A stretch of DNA of 16,728 nucleotides from an uncultured Gemmatimonadota bacterium (GCA_946479895.1 CAMLHT010000052.1:1-16728), one strand, 5' to 3'. Counted from the stretch's first letter, positions 1-7,446 are shown. The notes: a model not told the origin generated them from the letters alone. Translations and numbers: made by a program.

Positions 1-46
1 CTTCCCGGGCGCCCTGGCGGACGAGGACGACGACCTGCCGTTCTGA
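1..46 (+). CDS. ssb: C-terminal end of a single-stranded DNA-binding protein (partial)
   Basis: Only the last 14 codons and the TGA stop at 44-46 are in the window; the 5' part lies outside. The visible residues read FPGALADEDDDLPF. The acidic run followed by a terminal L-P-F matches the conserved SSB tip (D-D-D-I/L-P-F), which in known SSBs binds partner proteins of replication and repair. The call rests on this tip alone, since no OB-fold is visible. Other proteins can end in acidic residues, but a terminal DDDLPF is quite specific to SSB. A hairpin lies about 15 bases after the stop and probably ends the transcript. Confidence 0.72.
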   Translation, partial: FPGALADEDDDLPF

Positions 47-60
47 GACAGTGGTAGTGC

Positions 61-112
61 GAGTGGGAGTGGGAGTGAGGGCCGCTCTATCCCCACTCCC
101 ACTCCCACTCCC
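61..112. terminator. Hexamer-repeat hairpin downstream of ssb, with a G-quadruplex motif on the - strand
   Basis: Bases 61-77 (gagtgggagtgggagtg) are an exact 17-bp reverse complement of 94-110. The inner GGG at 79-81 can also pair with CCC at 91-93 across a bulged A, leaving a short loop. Both arms consist of GGGAGT/ACTCCC hexamers. On the - strand, 91-112 gives four G-runs (at least three G each) separated by three bases, which is a canonical G-quadruplex pattern. The position just after the ssb stop suggests a terminator, but no T-tract follows, so an intrinsic terminator of the classic type is not shown. Confidence 0.55.
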
Positions 113-145
113 ACCGGTATGACCGTTTGACGGGTTCGTCGTCCT

Positions 146-218
146 GTACGGTAGGCCACCCGGGCAGGCCTCCTTTTGCCAGTCCGGTGTGTGCCTCGTC
201 ACATGCGGTACGGCAGGC
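146..218. repeat. Short direct repeat upstream of the LysM gene
   Basis: The 11-mer gtacggtaggc at 146-156 recurs as gtacggcaggc at 208-218, with one mismatch and a start-to-start distance of 62 bases. Both copies lie in the 193-base gap between ssb and the LysM gene, the second ending about 20 bases before the start codon. They could be binding sites for a regulator, or chance in GC-rich DNA. A weak promoter-like pair, TTGCCA at 176-181 and TCACAT at 199-204 with a 17-base spacer, lies between and beside them, but its -10 element matches the consensus poorly. Confidence 0.25.
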
Positions 219-239
219 GTCAGTCAAACTGGACATCCC

Positions 240-1430
240 ATGATTGCTCCCCGGAATCGTCGTTCCCCCCGCGCCCGCGTCGCGACCCTCGCGATCGGCC
301 TGATGGTGCTCGCTCCCGCCGCGGTGATCGCGCAGGAAGCGGTCACCACCCCGAAGACGCACACGGTGAAGAAGGGCGATACCCTGTGGGACCTGGCAGC
401 GCTGTACCTCGGCGATGCCTTCCGCTGGCCCGAGCTGTACCGGCTCAACACCGACATCGTCGAGGATCCCCACTGGATCTATCCGGGCGAGATCCTGAAG
501 CTGCCCGGTTACGTCACCACGCCGACGCCGGGCCTGGCCGAGCCGGGGAAGGGCGTGGTGGAGATCACCCCGCCGACCGCCGCGGCCCTGGACACCGCGC
601 AGGCGCCGCCGCGCCCCCGGGCGCCGACGTCGTTCGCGCGCAAGGAGGCGGTCGCCGTATCGCCGCTCGGAGCCGCGCCGGGTGACACGACTCACGTCGC
701 GGCGACCCCGCCGGCCCGCCCGGCGAGTCCCGTTCGCTTCGGCGACTATCTCCGCGCGCCGTGGATCGACCGCGTGAAGGGCCCGCCGGTCTGGGGCCGC
801 ATCCTCGGATCGGCCGACATTCCGGGCATCGAGCCAGCGCGCCAGCGCAGCCAGTTCCAGCTGAACGATCGGGTGCTCATCGCCCCGCCAACCGGATCGG
901 TCGCGCCGGAGCGCGAGCTCTACCTCGCCTATCACAACGGCCCGCTCCTCGAGGAGGTCGGCCAGGTGATCGTCCCGACGGGGATCGTCGAAGTGATCCG
1001 CCCGCCCGTCAACGGCGAAGCGGCCATCGCCCGCATCTCGACGATGTTCGGCGAGGTCAACGAGCGCGACCGGCTCATGCCGTTCGACAGCTCGGCGCTC
1101 TCCATCGTCGGCATGCCGACGCCGGTCCGGAACGGCCGGGAGGGTGAGGTGCGCTGGGTCGCCGACGAGCCCGTCCTTCCGGGCGTGGACTACTTCATCC
1201 TCCTCTCGCTGACGGCCACCGACGGCGTGAAGGCCGGGGACGAAGTCGAGCTCTTCCAGGCGCGCAAGAAGGCCGTCGAGGAAGGCGAGTACGCCACGCC
1301 GGAGATCAAGGTCGGCCGGGCGCAGATCGTCCGCGTGACGCCGTTCGGGGCGTCGGCGAGGATCACGCGCCTCGACCAGCCGCGGGTCCAGAAGGGCACC
1401 GGCGTCCGCATCATCGCGAAGATGCAGTAG
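240..1430 (+). CDS. Exported LysM-domain protein with two repeated beta-rich C-terminal segments
   Basis: The product is 396 residues when started at ATG 240. That start puts a typical signal peptide first: basic residues 6-13, a hydrophobic stretch at about 15-31 and likely cleavage after A-x-A near 31. A start at 189 would only add 17 unrelated residues in front of it. Residues 41-89 are a LysM domain (H-T-V-K-K-G-D-T-L-W start, Y-P-G-E-I-L-K-L-P end), a family that binds N-acetylglucosamine chains in peptidoglycan. A Pro/Ala-rich linker (about 92-160) leads to a C-terminal region without a known name. Within it, segments near 241-285 and 358-395 look alike: each has a G-x-(I/V)-V strand, an A-x-A-R-I element, then Gly or Arg turns. 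This is reminiscent of FlgT C-terminal or SH3-like folds. The protein probably sits in the periplasm on the cell wall. No Shine-Dalgarno sequence is visible. The role is unknown. Confidence 0.85.
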   Translation: MIAPRNRRSPRARVATLAIGLMVLAPAAVIAQEAVTTPKTHTVKKGDTLWDLAALYLGDAFRWPELYRLNTDIVEDPHWIYPGEILKLPGYVTTPTPGLAEPGKGVVEITPPTAAALDTAQAPPRPRAPTSFARKEAVAVSPLGAAPGDTTHVAATPPARPASPVRFGDYLRAPWIDRVKGPPVWGRILGSADIPGIEPARQRSQFQLNDRVLIAPPTGSVAPERELYLAYHNGPLLEEVGQVIVPTGIVEVIRPPVNGEAAIARISTMFGEVNERDRLMPFDSSALSIVGMPTPVRNGREGEVRWVADEPVLPGVDYFILLSLTATDGVKAGDEVELFQARKKAVEEGEYATPEIKVGRAQIVRVTPFGASARITRLDQPRVQKGTGVRIIAKMQ

Positions 1431-1438
1431 CAGACATT

Positions 1439-1463
1439 CTCCCGATCCCGAAGGGGTCGGGAG
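1439..1463. terminator. Hairpin between the LysM gene and hemX
   Basis: An 11-bp stem with one G-U pair and a GAA loop runs from ctcccgatccc to ggggtcgggag. It begins 9 bases after the LysM-gene stop, where a terminator would be expected. There is no T-run after it, so it may be a weak or Rho-assisted terminator or an mRNA 3'-end stabiliser. It separates the LysM gene from the tetrapyrrole unit. Confidence 0.5.
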
Positions 1464-1496
1464 GCCAGTGCGTGGAATTAGATTGCGACGCGTATC

Positions 1497-2303
1497 ATGA
1501 TCGCGCTCGCACACTTCTTCGCCATCTCCTGCTACATCGGGAGCGTCGCCGTTGCGGTGACGCCTTTCGCGCGGCCGCTGAAGGCGCCGGTCAACCTGCT
1601 GTGCGCCGTGCTCGGCGCCGGTGTCGTCGCGCACGCTGCCGGGCTCGTCGGGTACTGGATCAGCGCTTCCGTCGCCCCGCTGACCGGCCTCGGGCCCGCC
1701 CTGTCCTTCGCCGCGCTCCTGATCGCGCTGACGCTGCTCATCGTCGAGCTGGCGGCCCGTGACGTCACGCTCACGCTGATCGCCGCGCCTCTCGCGGCCA
1801 TCGTCACCATCATCGCCATCAGCCTCGGACTGCGGCCCGGAGCGGGAGCCGCCGGCGTGCGCGGCGTCTGGCTTTTCTCGCACATCGCGCTGAGCTTCGC
1901 CGGCATGGCGACCTTCGCGACGGCGGCGGCGGCCGGCGCGATGTATCTCGTGGAGCGCCGGGAGCTGAAGTCGCGCCGCTTCGGGGCCGTCTTTCGCGTG
2001 TTTCCCCCGCTCGACACCCTCGACCGGGTGAACCACCTGGCGGCCATCGCGAGCTGGCTCGCGCTGACGATCGGCGTCGTGCTGGCCGCGACCTATTCGG
2101 TCGCGTACCAGCAGCTGAACCTGGCGCAGCTCGTCTGGGGCACCGCGGCCTGGATCGCCGTGAGCTGGATCGCGCTCGGCCGCGTGCTGAGCGGCTGGCA
2201 GGCCCGGCGCGCCGCCATCTACTCCAGCGTCTCCTTTGTCGCCGTCATCCTGCTATACGTGGCGTTCCGGATTTCCCTGCCCGGAACGGGGCAGTTCCTG
2301 TGA
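1497..2303 (+). CDS. hemX: HemX/CcsA-family integral membrane protein
   Basis: The 268-residue product has about eight hydrophobic helices (roughly 3-23, 32-55, 65-85, 93-111, 124-152, 182-203, 213-232, 241-260). The helix starting W-L-F-S-H-I near residue 125, the following L-V-E-R-R-E-L-K, the L-D-T-L-D-R-V-N-H stretch near 172-180 and W-G at 214-215 match the cytochrome c assembly CcsA/CcmC/HemX family. In haem-handling members these histidines are ligand candidates. The tryptophan-rich WWD loop typical of true cytochrome c haem lyases is not intact: after W-G the usual W-x-W-D is replaced by A-A-W-I-A-V-S-W. With hemA and the siroheme dehydrogenase directly downstream, HemX is the better name; in Bacillus HemX influences HemA levels. 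The stop overlaps the next start (GTGA at 2300-2303). No Shine-Dalgarno sequence precedes the ATG. Confidence 0.8.
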   Translation: MIALAHFFAISCYIGSVAVAVTPFARPLKAPVNLLCAVLGAGVVAHAAGLVGYWISASVAPLTGLGPALSFAALLIALTLLIVELAARDVTLTLIAAPLAAIVTIIAISLGLRPGAGAAGVRGVWLFSHIALSFAGMATFATAAAAGAMYLVERRELKSRRFGAVFRVFPPLDTLDRVNHLAAIASWLALTIGVVLAATYSVAYQQLNLAQLVWGTAAWIAVSWIALGRVLSGWQARRAAIYSSVSFVAVILLYVAFRISLPGTGQFL

Positions 2304-2911
2304 CGGTGTTTCCGGTCATGCTCGACGGTTCGCGGTTCACCGCGGTGGTGGTCGGCGGCGGAGCCGTGGCGACGCGCAAGACGAAGGCGCTGCTCGAAGG
2401 CGGCGTGCGGGTCGAGGTCATCGCGCCGTCGATCGCCGACGAGCTCCGCGCGATGGCGCTCGCCGAGCCGGGCCTCGCCTTCCGGGAGCGGCCCTACGAG
2501 TCCCGCGACGCCCGCGCCGGGGCCATCGTCGTCGCGGCAACGGACGATCCGGCGCTCAACCGTCGCATCGCCGATGAAGCGCTGGCGATCGGTTGCCTCG
2601 TGAACGTGGTCGACGATCCGGAGTACGGAAACTTCGTGACCGCGTCGGTGCATCGGTCCGGCGACCTCACCGTGGCCGTTTCGGCGGGACGCGCTCCCGC
2701 GGTCGCTGCCGCCGTGCGATCGGCGATCGCGCGGAAGTTCGATCACCGCTACGCGTCGGCGATCCGGGCGCTGCGCGGCCTGCGCGAGTCGCTGCTGTCC
2801 ACGGGCCGGCGCGACGACTGGAAGCGCGCTTCCTCCGAGCTCGTCGGCCGCGAGTTCTGCGCCGAGGTGGAGAAGGGGACGGTCGAATCGAGGATCGCGT
2901 CGTGGCGCTGA
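2300..2911 (+). CDS. Precorrin-2 dehydrogenase / sirohydrochlorin ferrochelatase (CysG N-terminal / Met8 type)
   Basis: This 203-residue protein should oxidise precorrin-2 to sirohydrochlorin with NAD+ and may insert iron to give siroheme. Residues 16-35 form a Rossmann dinucleotide loop (V-V-V-G-G-G-A-V-A-T-R-K), the signature of this family. Residues 101-105, V-N-V-V-D, align with the segment holding the catalytic aspartate in CysG (Asp104) and Met8, so D105 is probably the equivalent. The G-D-L-T-V-A-V-S-A-G stretch at 121-130 is also typical, and residues 131-203 match the helical dimerisation part. The methyltransferase half of CysG is absent, so uroporphyrinogen methylation must be done elsewhere. 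Start GTG 2300 overlaps the hemX stop by four bases, and the end overlaps hemA by ten, so translation of the three is probably coupled. A common symbol is sirC or ylnF, depending on lineage. Confidence 0.87.
   Translation: MTVFPVMLDGSRFTAVVVGGGAVATRKTKALLEGGVRVEVIAPSIADELRAMALAEPGLAFRERPYESRDARAGAIVVAATDDPALNRRIADEALAIGCLVNVVDDPEYGNFVTASVHRSGDLTVAVSAGRAPAVAAAVRSAIARKFDHRYASAIRALRGLRESLLSTGRRDDWKRASSELVGREFCAEVEKGTVESRIASWR
2890..2894 (+). promoter_or_regulatory. Ribosome binding site deciding the hemA start
   Basis: GAGGA at 2890-2894 lies seven bases before GTG 2902, inside the end of the preceding gene. It supports GTG 2902 as the hemA start rather than the far-upstream in-frame TTG at 2593, which would add 103 residues foreign to the family. 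Confidence 0.6.
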
Positions 2912-4197
2912 TCGTCGTCGGGCTGAGCCATCGCGGCGCCTCCGTCGAGGTGCGGGAGAAGGTGGCATTCTCCGTCGCCGAGGCGCGCGCGGCGGTCACG
3001 CGACTGGGCGAGATGACGCCGGTGCGCGAGGCCGTGGTGCTGTCGACCTGCAACCGGACCGAGTTCTATCTGGTGGAAGGCGAGGGCGATGCCGCGCAGG
3101 CGGTGTGGCAGCTGATGTCCGAGCGCGCCGGGGGCGACGTCTCCGGGCACGGATACGTGCTCCGCGACCGCGAGGCGGTGTCGCACCTATTTTCCGTGGC
3201 GGCCGGACTCGATTCGATGGTGCTCGGCGAGGCACAGATCCACGGCCAGGTGCGCGACGCCTGGGAGCATTCGCGCGCGCAGTCGGGCGCCGTGCTCAAT
3301 CGCGTCTTCCAGACGGCGCTCCAGGTCTCGGGGCGCATCCGGAGCGAGACATCCATCGCCCGCGGCGCGGCGTCGGTCAGCTCGGCCGCCGTGCAGCTGT
3401 CGAAGCAGATCTTCGGCTCGCTCTCCGGCCGGCGCGCGATGGTGCTCGGGGCGGGCGAGATGGCCGAGCTGGCGCTCGAGTGCCTGGCGGGCGAGGGTGT
3501 CCGCACGGCGATCGTCGCCAACCGCACCTTCGAGCGCGCGACCGAAGTCGCGGCGCGCCATGGCGCGACGGCCATGCACTACGACGACTGCTGGTCGCAG
3601 CTCGCGCAGGTCGACCTGCTCCTCTGCTCGACGGCGGCCCCGCATCCGATCGTGCTCATCGATCACATCCGGCCGTCGCTCGACGCGCGCGGCGACCGGC
3701 CGCTGTGCGTGCTCGACATCGCGCTGCCGCGCGACGTGGATCCGGCGGTGGGAGAGCTCGACAACGTGTTCCTGTACAACATCGACGATCTCCAGGCGGT
3801 GATCGCGTCGAGCCTCGAGCGCCGCCGCTCCCATCTCCCGACGGCCGAGCAGCTCATCGCCGCCGAGACCGAGCGGTACTGGGAATGGCTCGCCGGCCTC
3901 GAGGCTGTGCCCGTCGTCACACAGTTCCGCTCGCGCATGGACTCGCTGCGCGAGCAGGAAGTGAGCGACGCGCTGAAGAAGCTCTCGCACCTGAGCGCGG
4001 AGGATCGCGAGGCGATCGAGCGACTGTCCCGCTCGATGATGAACAAGTTCATGCACGAGCCGTCGGTGCGCCTCAAGGCCGCCGCCGCGAACGGCCGTGG
4101 CCTCGGGATCGTGGACGCGGCTCGCTATCTATTCGGTCTCGAATCGGAAAAGAAATCCGAAACCTCCGGGGCCGCTCCGGAGTCTGAGACGAAGTAG
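2902..4197 (+). CDS. hemA: Glutamyl-tRNA reductase
   Basis: The 431-residue enzyme reduces the glutamate on tRNA-Glu to glutamate-1-semialdehyde with NADPH, the first committed step of C5 tetrapyrrole synthesis. The N-terminus V-V-G-L-S-H-R is standard. S-T-C-N-R-T-E at 48-54 holds the catalytic cysteine C50, at the same number as in enterobacterial HemA. G-L-D-S-M-V-L-G-E-A-Q-I at 102-113 is the family hallmark in the catalytic domain. V-L-G-A-G-E-M at 181-187 is the NADPH loop. Residues about 310-412 form the C-terminal dimerisation helices (N-K-F-M-H-E-P near 381). A polar tail of about 18 residues rich in Ser, Glu and Lys ends the protein. With the siroheme dehydrogenase and HemX upstream, the unit covers entry to the pathway and one branch. 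A haem-regulation motif near the N-terminus was not evident. Confidence 0.97.
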   Translation: MALIVVGLSHRGASVEVREKVAFSVAEARAAVTRLGEMTPVREAVVLSTCNRTEFYLVEGEGDAAQAVWQLMSERAGGDVSGHGYVLRDREAVSHLFSVAAGLDSMVLGEAQIHGQVRDAWEHSRAQSGAVLNRVFQTALQVSGRIRSETSIARGAASVSSAAVQLSKQIFGSLSGRRAMVLGAGEMAELALECLAGEGVRTAIVANRTFERATEVAARHGATAMHYDDCWSQLAQVDLLLCSTAAPHPIVLIDHIRPSLDARGDRPLCVLDIALPRDVDPAVGELDNVFLYNIDDLQAVIASSLERRRSHLPTAEQLIAAETERYWEWLAGLEAVPVVTQFRSRMDSLREQEVSDALKKLSHLSAEDREAIERLSRSMMNKFMHEPSVRLKAAAANGRGLGIVDAARYLFGLESEKKSETSGAAPESETK

Positions 4198-4267
4198 CAC
4201 GAGCGAAGCGTTCGCCGGCCTCTCGCGGGCCGCAGTAATCCACAATTCGATACGACGAGTCAATTAA

Positions 4268-5017
4268 GTGATCTCAGCGACCCTGATCCTCCAGGCGCGC
4301 GGCGCGATCCCCTCGACGCCCACGGAGCTGATCCTCACCGCCGGGGTGATGACCCAGACGGTGCTGGCCTTTCTCGCGCTGCTGTCACTGATCAGCTGGA
4401 CGGTGATGTTCGTGGTCTGGCGGCAGATCGCCAACGCCAACGCGCGCGCGCGGAAGTTCGCGGCCGACTTCGACAAGACGACGCGGCTGGACCAGGCCGG
4501 AGCGCTCGCCCGGCAGTCGAAGCCGAGCGCGCTTTCGCGACTGCTGCTGCGCGCGATGCACTTCGTGACCGACACCCAGGCCGCCAACGTGAAGGCGGGC
4601 GGGCGCGAGTCGGTCGAGATCAAGCGCGCGACGACCGAGACCCTCAGCGGCACCCAGATCGAGACGCTCCAGCTCCTCATGGAGTCGGAGGCCTCGGCCG
4701 AGCGCGACCGCCTCGGCCGGCTGATCCCCTGGCTGGCCTCGATCGGGTCCGTCAGTCCGCTCATCGGCCTCCTGGGCACCGTCCTCGGCGTCATCGACGC
4801 CTTCCTCGGCATCGCGACGAAGGGATCGGCGAATCTCACGGCGGTCGCGCCGGGCGTGGCCCAGGCCTTGATCGCCACGGCGGCGGCCCTGGCCGTGGCC
4901 ATTCCCGCGACCTTCGGGTACAACATCTTCGCGAACCGACTGAACCGCTTCGAGCTCCTGATGGACAACTTCGGCACCTCGGTGATCGCCCGGCTCGTGC
5001 GCGAGGGACTGGTCTGA
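4268..5017 (+). CDS. tolQ: TolQ, MotA/TolQ/ExbB-family proton-channel protein
   Basis: The 249-residue inner-membrane protein has three hydrophobic helices (about 28-51, 153-182, 194-222), the family topology with a large cytoplasmic loop between helices 1 and 2. The second helix reads S-P-L-I-G-L-L-G-T-V-L-G-V-I-D-A-F and the third has A-Q-A-L-I-A-T-A-A-A-L-A-V-A-I-P-A, both diagnostic. With TolR it forms the stator that uses the proton gradient to energise TolA. Operon position with tolB, pal and cpoB argues for TolQ rather than ExbB. GTG 4268 is the first start after a 70-base gap; no Shine-Dalgarno sequence is visible. A start this close to the AT-rich caattaa could mean a short or absent leader. 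The stop is one base before the tolR ATG. Confidence 0.94.
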   Translation: MISATLILQARGAIPSTPTELILTAGVMTQTVLAFLALLSLISWTVMFVVWRQIANANARARKFAADFDKTTRLDQAGALARQSKPSALSRLLLRAMHFVTDTQAANVKAGGRESVEIKRATTETLSGTQIETLQLLMESEASAERDRLGRLIPWLASIGSVSPLIGLLGTVLGVIDAFLGIATKGSANLTAVAPGVAQALIATAAALAVAIPATFGYNIFANRLNRFELLMDNFGTSVIARLVREGLV

Positions 5018-5018
5018 C

Positions 5019-5438
5019 ATGCGGCGGCGCCGCGCGAAGGAGCAGATGCACCTCAACGCCGAGATCAACGTCGTCAGCCTCATCGACGTGATGATGCTGC
5101 TGCTCGTGATCTTCATGCTGACGGCGCCGATGATGACCGGAGGGCTGGACATCCGGCTGCCCGAGGCCGACGCCAAGCCGATCGAGGCGACGGGAGGGAT
5201 CACCGTGTCCATCGACCGGACGGGCCGGATATTCCTCAACGAGACGCCGATGTCGCTCGCCCAGTTCCAGAGCGCGATCGGGAGCGTCGCGCGCCGGAGC
5301 ACGGAGAAGTCGGTGAAGCTCCAGGTGGACGGTGACGTGAAGTGGAGCGTGCAGGCGCCGGTCGTGACGGCGATCAACCAGGCGGGGATCACCGACATCG
5401 GCTTCGTCTTCAACCCGGTGACGGAGCCGCCGCGGTGA
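5019..5438 (+). CDS. tolR: TolR, ExbD/TolR-family protein
   Basis: The 139-residue protein has a basic cytoplasmic start (M-R-R-R-R), one transmembrane helix at about 18-38 and a periplasmic domain from about 45 on. The helix carries N-V-V-S-L-I-D-V-M, and its aspartate is residue 23, the same number as the proton-pathway Asp23 of Escherichia coli TolR. It pairs with TolQ in the proton channel; the periplasmic domain of known TolR proteins can bind peptidoglycan. The length is usual for the family. The start is one base after the tolQ stop, and the stop overlaps the tolA GTG (GTGA at 5435-5438). Confidence 0.94.
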   Translation: MRRRRAKEQMHLNAEINVVSLIDVMMLLLVIFMLTAPMMTGGLDIRLPEADAKPIEATGGITVSIDRTGRIFLNETPMSLAQFQSAIGSVARRSTEKSVKLQVDGDVKWSVQAPVVTAINQAGITDIGFVFNPVTEPPR

Positions 5439-6148
5439 GCACGGCCGTCCGCGAGACGTCCACCGGCGACGTGACCCTCGGAATCTTCGGGGCCGTCGCT
5501 CTGCACGTCATCGCGGTGCTGTTGCTGCTGCGCACGGGCGTCGGCGCGGAGCCGGGACCGCGCATCGTGCCGATGCGGACCTTCATGGTCGCCGCGCCGC
5601 AGGGCAACGTGGCGGTCGGCGTCGTCCAGGCGCCGACCGAGACGCCGACGACGCAGGCGCCCCGCGCCGCCGAGAAGGTCCCCGAGGCGCCGAAGACCGC
5701 GCCGACGACGACGAAGACGAGACCGAAGGATCCGGTGAAGGAAGCGACCGTGACGCCCAATGCCGCGAAGTCGGCGAAGAACGCGCCGACCGCCGGCAGC
5801 GAAGCGGGCGGGAAGGGCACCGACCTCGCCAACGTGGACCTCGGGGGAACCGAGTTCCCGTATCCGGCGTATCAGCGCAACATCGTGAACCGCATCGCCG
5901 AACAGTTCCGCACGACCGAGAAGAACCTCAGCGCCGAAGTGATGTTCATCATCCGGCGGGACGGCTCGGTCGATCCCGACCAGATGAAGCTCCTCACGCG
6001 CTCGGGCAGCTACACCTTCGACAACGCCGCGATGGGCGCGATCGAGGCGGTCGCGAACCGGAAGCTCTTCGGGCCGCTCCCCGCTGATTTCAAGAACGAC
6101 GCGCTGACCGTGATCTTCAAATTCGACCCCGCGATCTCCAGACCGTGA
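5435..6148 (+). CDS. tolA: TolA-like protein with a TonB-type C-terminal domain
   Basis: Start GTG 5435 is preferred because GGAG (5423-5426) lies eight bases upstream, it overlaps the tolR stop, and it gives a short cytoplasmic tail before the single membrane helix (about 14-33, with H24). An in-frame start at 5342 would add 31 residues inside tolR. The product is 237 residues. Residues about 66-125 are rich in Pro, Thr, Ala and Lys and probably span the periplasm. Residues about 141-231 form a TonB/TolA C-terminal domain, starting F-P-Y-P-A-Y and containing V-M-F-I-I-R-R-D-G-S-V. TolA connects the TolQR motor to TolB and Pal at the outer membrane. The linker is much shorter than the long helical domain II of enterobacterial TolA, so the architecture looks TonB-like; the operon decides the name. 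Confidence 0.86.
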   Translation: MSTAVRETSTGDVTLGIFGAVALHVIAVLLLLRTGVGAEPGPRIVPMRTFMVAAPQGNVAVGVVQAPTETPTTQAPRAAEKVPEAPKTAPTTTKTRPKDPVKEATVTPNAAKSAKNAPTAGSEAGGKGTDLANVDLGGTEFPYPAYQRNIVNRIAEQFRTTEKNLSAEVMFIIRRDGSVDPDQMKLLTRSGSYTFDNAAMGAIEAVANRKLFGPLPADFKNDALTVIFKFDPAISRP

Positions 6149-7446
6149 AGAAGTCCCTGCTGATGTTCGCCGCGCTGGCCGTGGCGCTCCCCGCGATCGC
6201 CGCCGCCCAGGGCGAAGTGACGCTCCGGACGGGCCTCGTCTACGCGCCCGATCCGCTGCGCACCGTCGCCGTGCTGCCGGTGAAGGGCGGCCCCTACGCG
6301 GACTCGCTCCTCGAGATCGTGCACCGCGACCTGAACTACAGCGACCGCGTGACGATGGTGCGGCTGCGCACCGGCGACAACGCGCTCTTCTACGACCGGT
6401 TCAAGGGGGTCAGCTACGACTTCTTCACCGGCTTGAGCACCGGGTACGTCGTCGAGATGACGGCCACGCAGGCGCGCGTCTCGATGCGCATCCACGACGT
6501 GGCGAAGCGGCGCGTGATGGCCACCGCGGATTTCTCGCTGCCGGCGAACGGGCTCGGACGCGACTGGCGGATGGCCGTGCACGCCGCCTCGGACTCGGCG
6601 GTCGCCCTGATCACGGAGGGCCCGCGCGGCATCGCCGCCACCCGCATCGCCTACGTGCGCGGCCAGACCCTGCGGATCGTGGACAGCGACGGGGCCAACG
6701 ACGTCCAGATCCCGGCCGACTCGAACGCGACGGCGCCGGCCTGGGATCCGTCCGGCTCGCGGCTCGTCTACGCGACCTACGGCACCAACGCGAGGATCCT
6801 GATGACCGACCTGGCCTCGAGCCAGACCCGCGTGCTGCAGCAAAAGATCTGGAACACGTCGGTCACCACTCCCATCTTCGCGCGGGACGGCGCGAGCGTG
6901 TTGTACGCCCGAAGCGACGACGACAGTTACTCCACATTGTGGCGTATCCCACTGTCCGGCGGTGAGCCATATCAGGTGGACCGCGGGCGGGGCATCAGCA
7001 GCAGTCCGTCGTTCAGCCCGGACGGACGCCGCATCGCGTTCATGACCGACCGGCTTGGCCACAATGAGGTGTATATTATCGACGCCGATGGGTCGAACCC
7101 GGTGTGGATCACCCAGATCGCCGGCGACCTCAATGAAACGAGCTATCGCGGCGAGCCTGACTGGTCCCCGGACGGCGTCACGGTGGCATTGCAGTCGCGG
7201 GTGGCGGGGAACTTCCAGATCATGACGGTCAACATGCGCGACAACCTCGCGACGCTCCTGACCGACGTGGGAGAGAACCAGAGCCCGTCGTGGGCGCCGG
7301 ATGGCCGGCACCTCGTCTTCACCTCCAACCGGAGCGGGTCCGACCAGTTGTGGATCATGGACACCCGGTCCGGCGTGACGAGGCAGCTGACCAATCAGTC
7401 CGGAGCCAAGTACGGGGCGTGGTCGCCCCGGTTGATCGTTCGTTAG
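6145..7446 (+). CDS. tolB: TolB, periplasmic beta-propeller protein
   Basis: The 433-residue precursor starts with a signal peptide (K-K-S-L-L, hydrophobic to about 20, likely cut near A-A-A-Q at 19-22). Residues about 35-160 are the N-terminal mixed domain. From about 165 to the end there are repeated propeller blades with the PD40 signature, such as P-S-F-S-P-D-G-R-R-I-A-F near 288 and P-S-W-A-P-D-G-R-H-L-V-F near 381. TolB binds Pal and, through its N-terminus, TolA; the pair regulates outer-membrane attachment and constriction. Start GTG 6145 overlaps the tolA stop (GTGA), so translation is probably coupled. The gene ends in two adjacent TAG codons. Length is normal for the family. Confidence 0.95.
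   Translation: MKKSLLMFAALAVALPAIAAAQGEVTLRTGLVYAPDPLRTVAVLPVKGGPYADSLLEIVHRDLNYSDRVTMVRLRTGDNALFYDRFKGVSYDFFTGLSTGYVVEMTATQARVSMRIHDVAKRRVMATADFSLPANGLGRDWRMAVHAASDSAVALITEGPRGIAATRIAYVRGQTLRIVDSDGANDVQIPADSNATAPAWDPSGSRLVYATYGTNARILMTDLASSQTRVLQQKIWNTSVTTPIFARDGASVLYARSDDDSYSTLWRIPLSGGEPYQVDRGRGISSSPSFSPDGRRIAFMTDRLGHNEVYIIDADGSNPVWITQIAGDLNETSYRGEPDWSPDGVTVALQSRVAGNFQIMTVNMRDNLATLLTDVGENQSPSWAPDGRHLVFTSNRSGSDQLWIMDTRSGVTRQLTNQSGAKYGAWSPRLIVR

Noticed and set aside
176..685. 169-codon + strand frame overlapping the LysM gene
   Set aside because: It has no signal or domain and is Arg/Gly/Ala/Pro-rich, whereas the 240-1430 frame has a signal peptide and a full LysM domain.
87..2036. 649-codon open frame on the - strand
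   Set aside because: It runs antisense through the LysM and hemX genes, is extremely rich in Arg, Asp and Gly, and shows no domain. It is a mirror of high-GC codon use; the genes on the + strand have clear family motifs.
2593..2901. 103-codon N-terminal extension of hemA
   Set aside because: It lies inside the siroheme dehydrogenase gene and is Arg-rich noise. The HemA family start V-V-G-L-S-H-R follows GTG 2902, which has GAGGA upstream.
4198..4267. Terminator or promoter in the hemA-tolQ gap
   Set aside because: Only 5-bp stems (gcgaa/ttcgc and cggcc/ggccg) and an AT-richer stretch are present. No convincing -35/-10 pair or T-tract could be supported.
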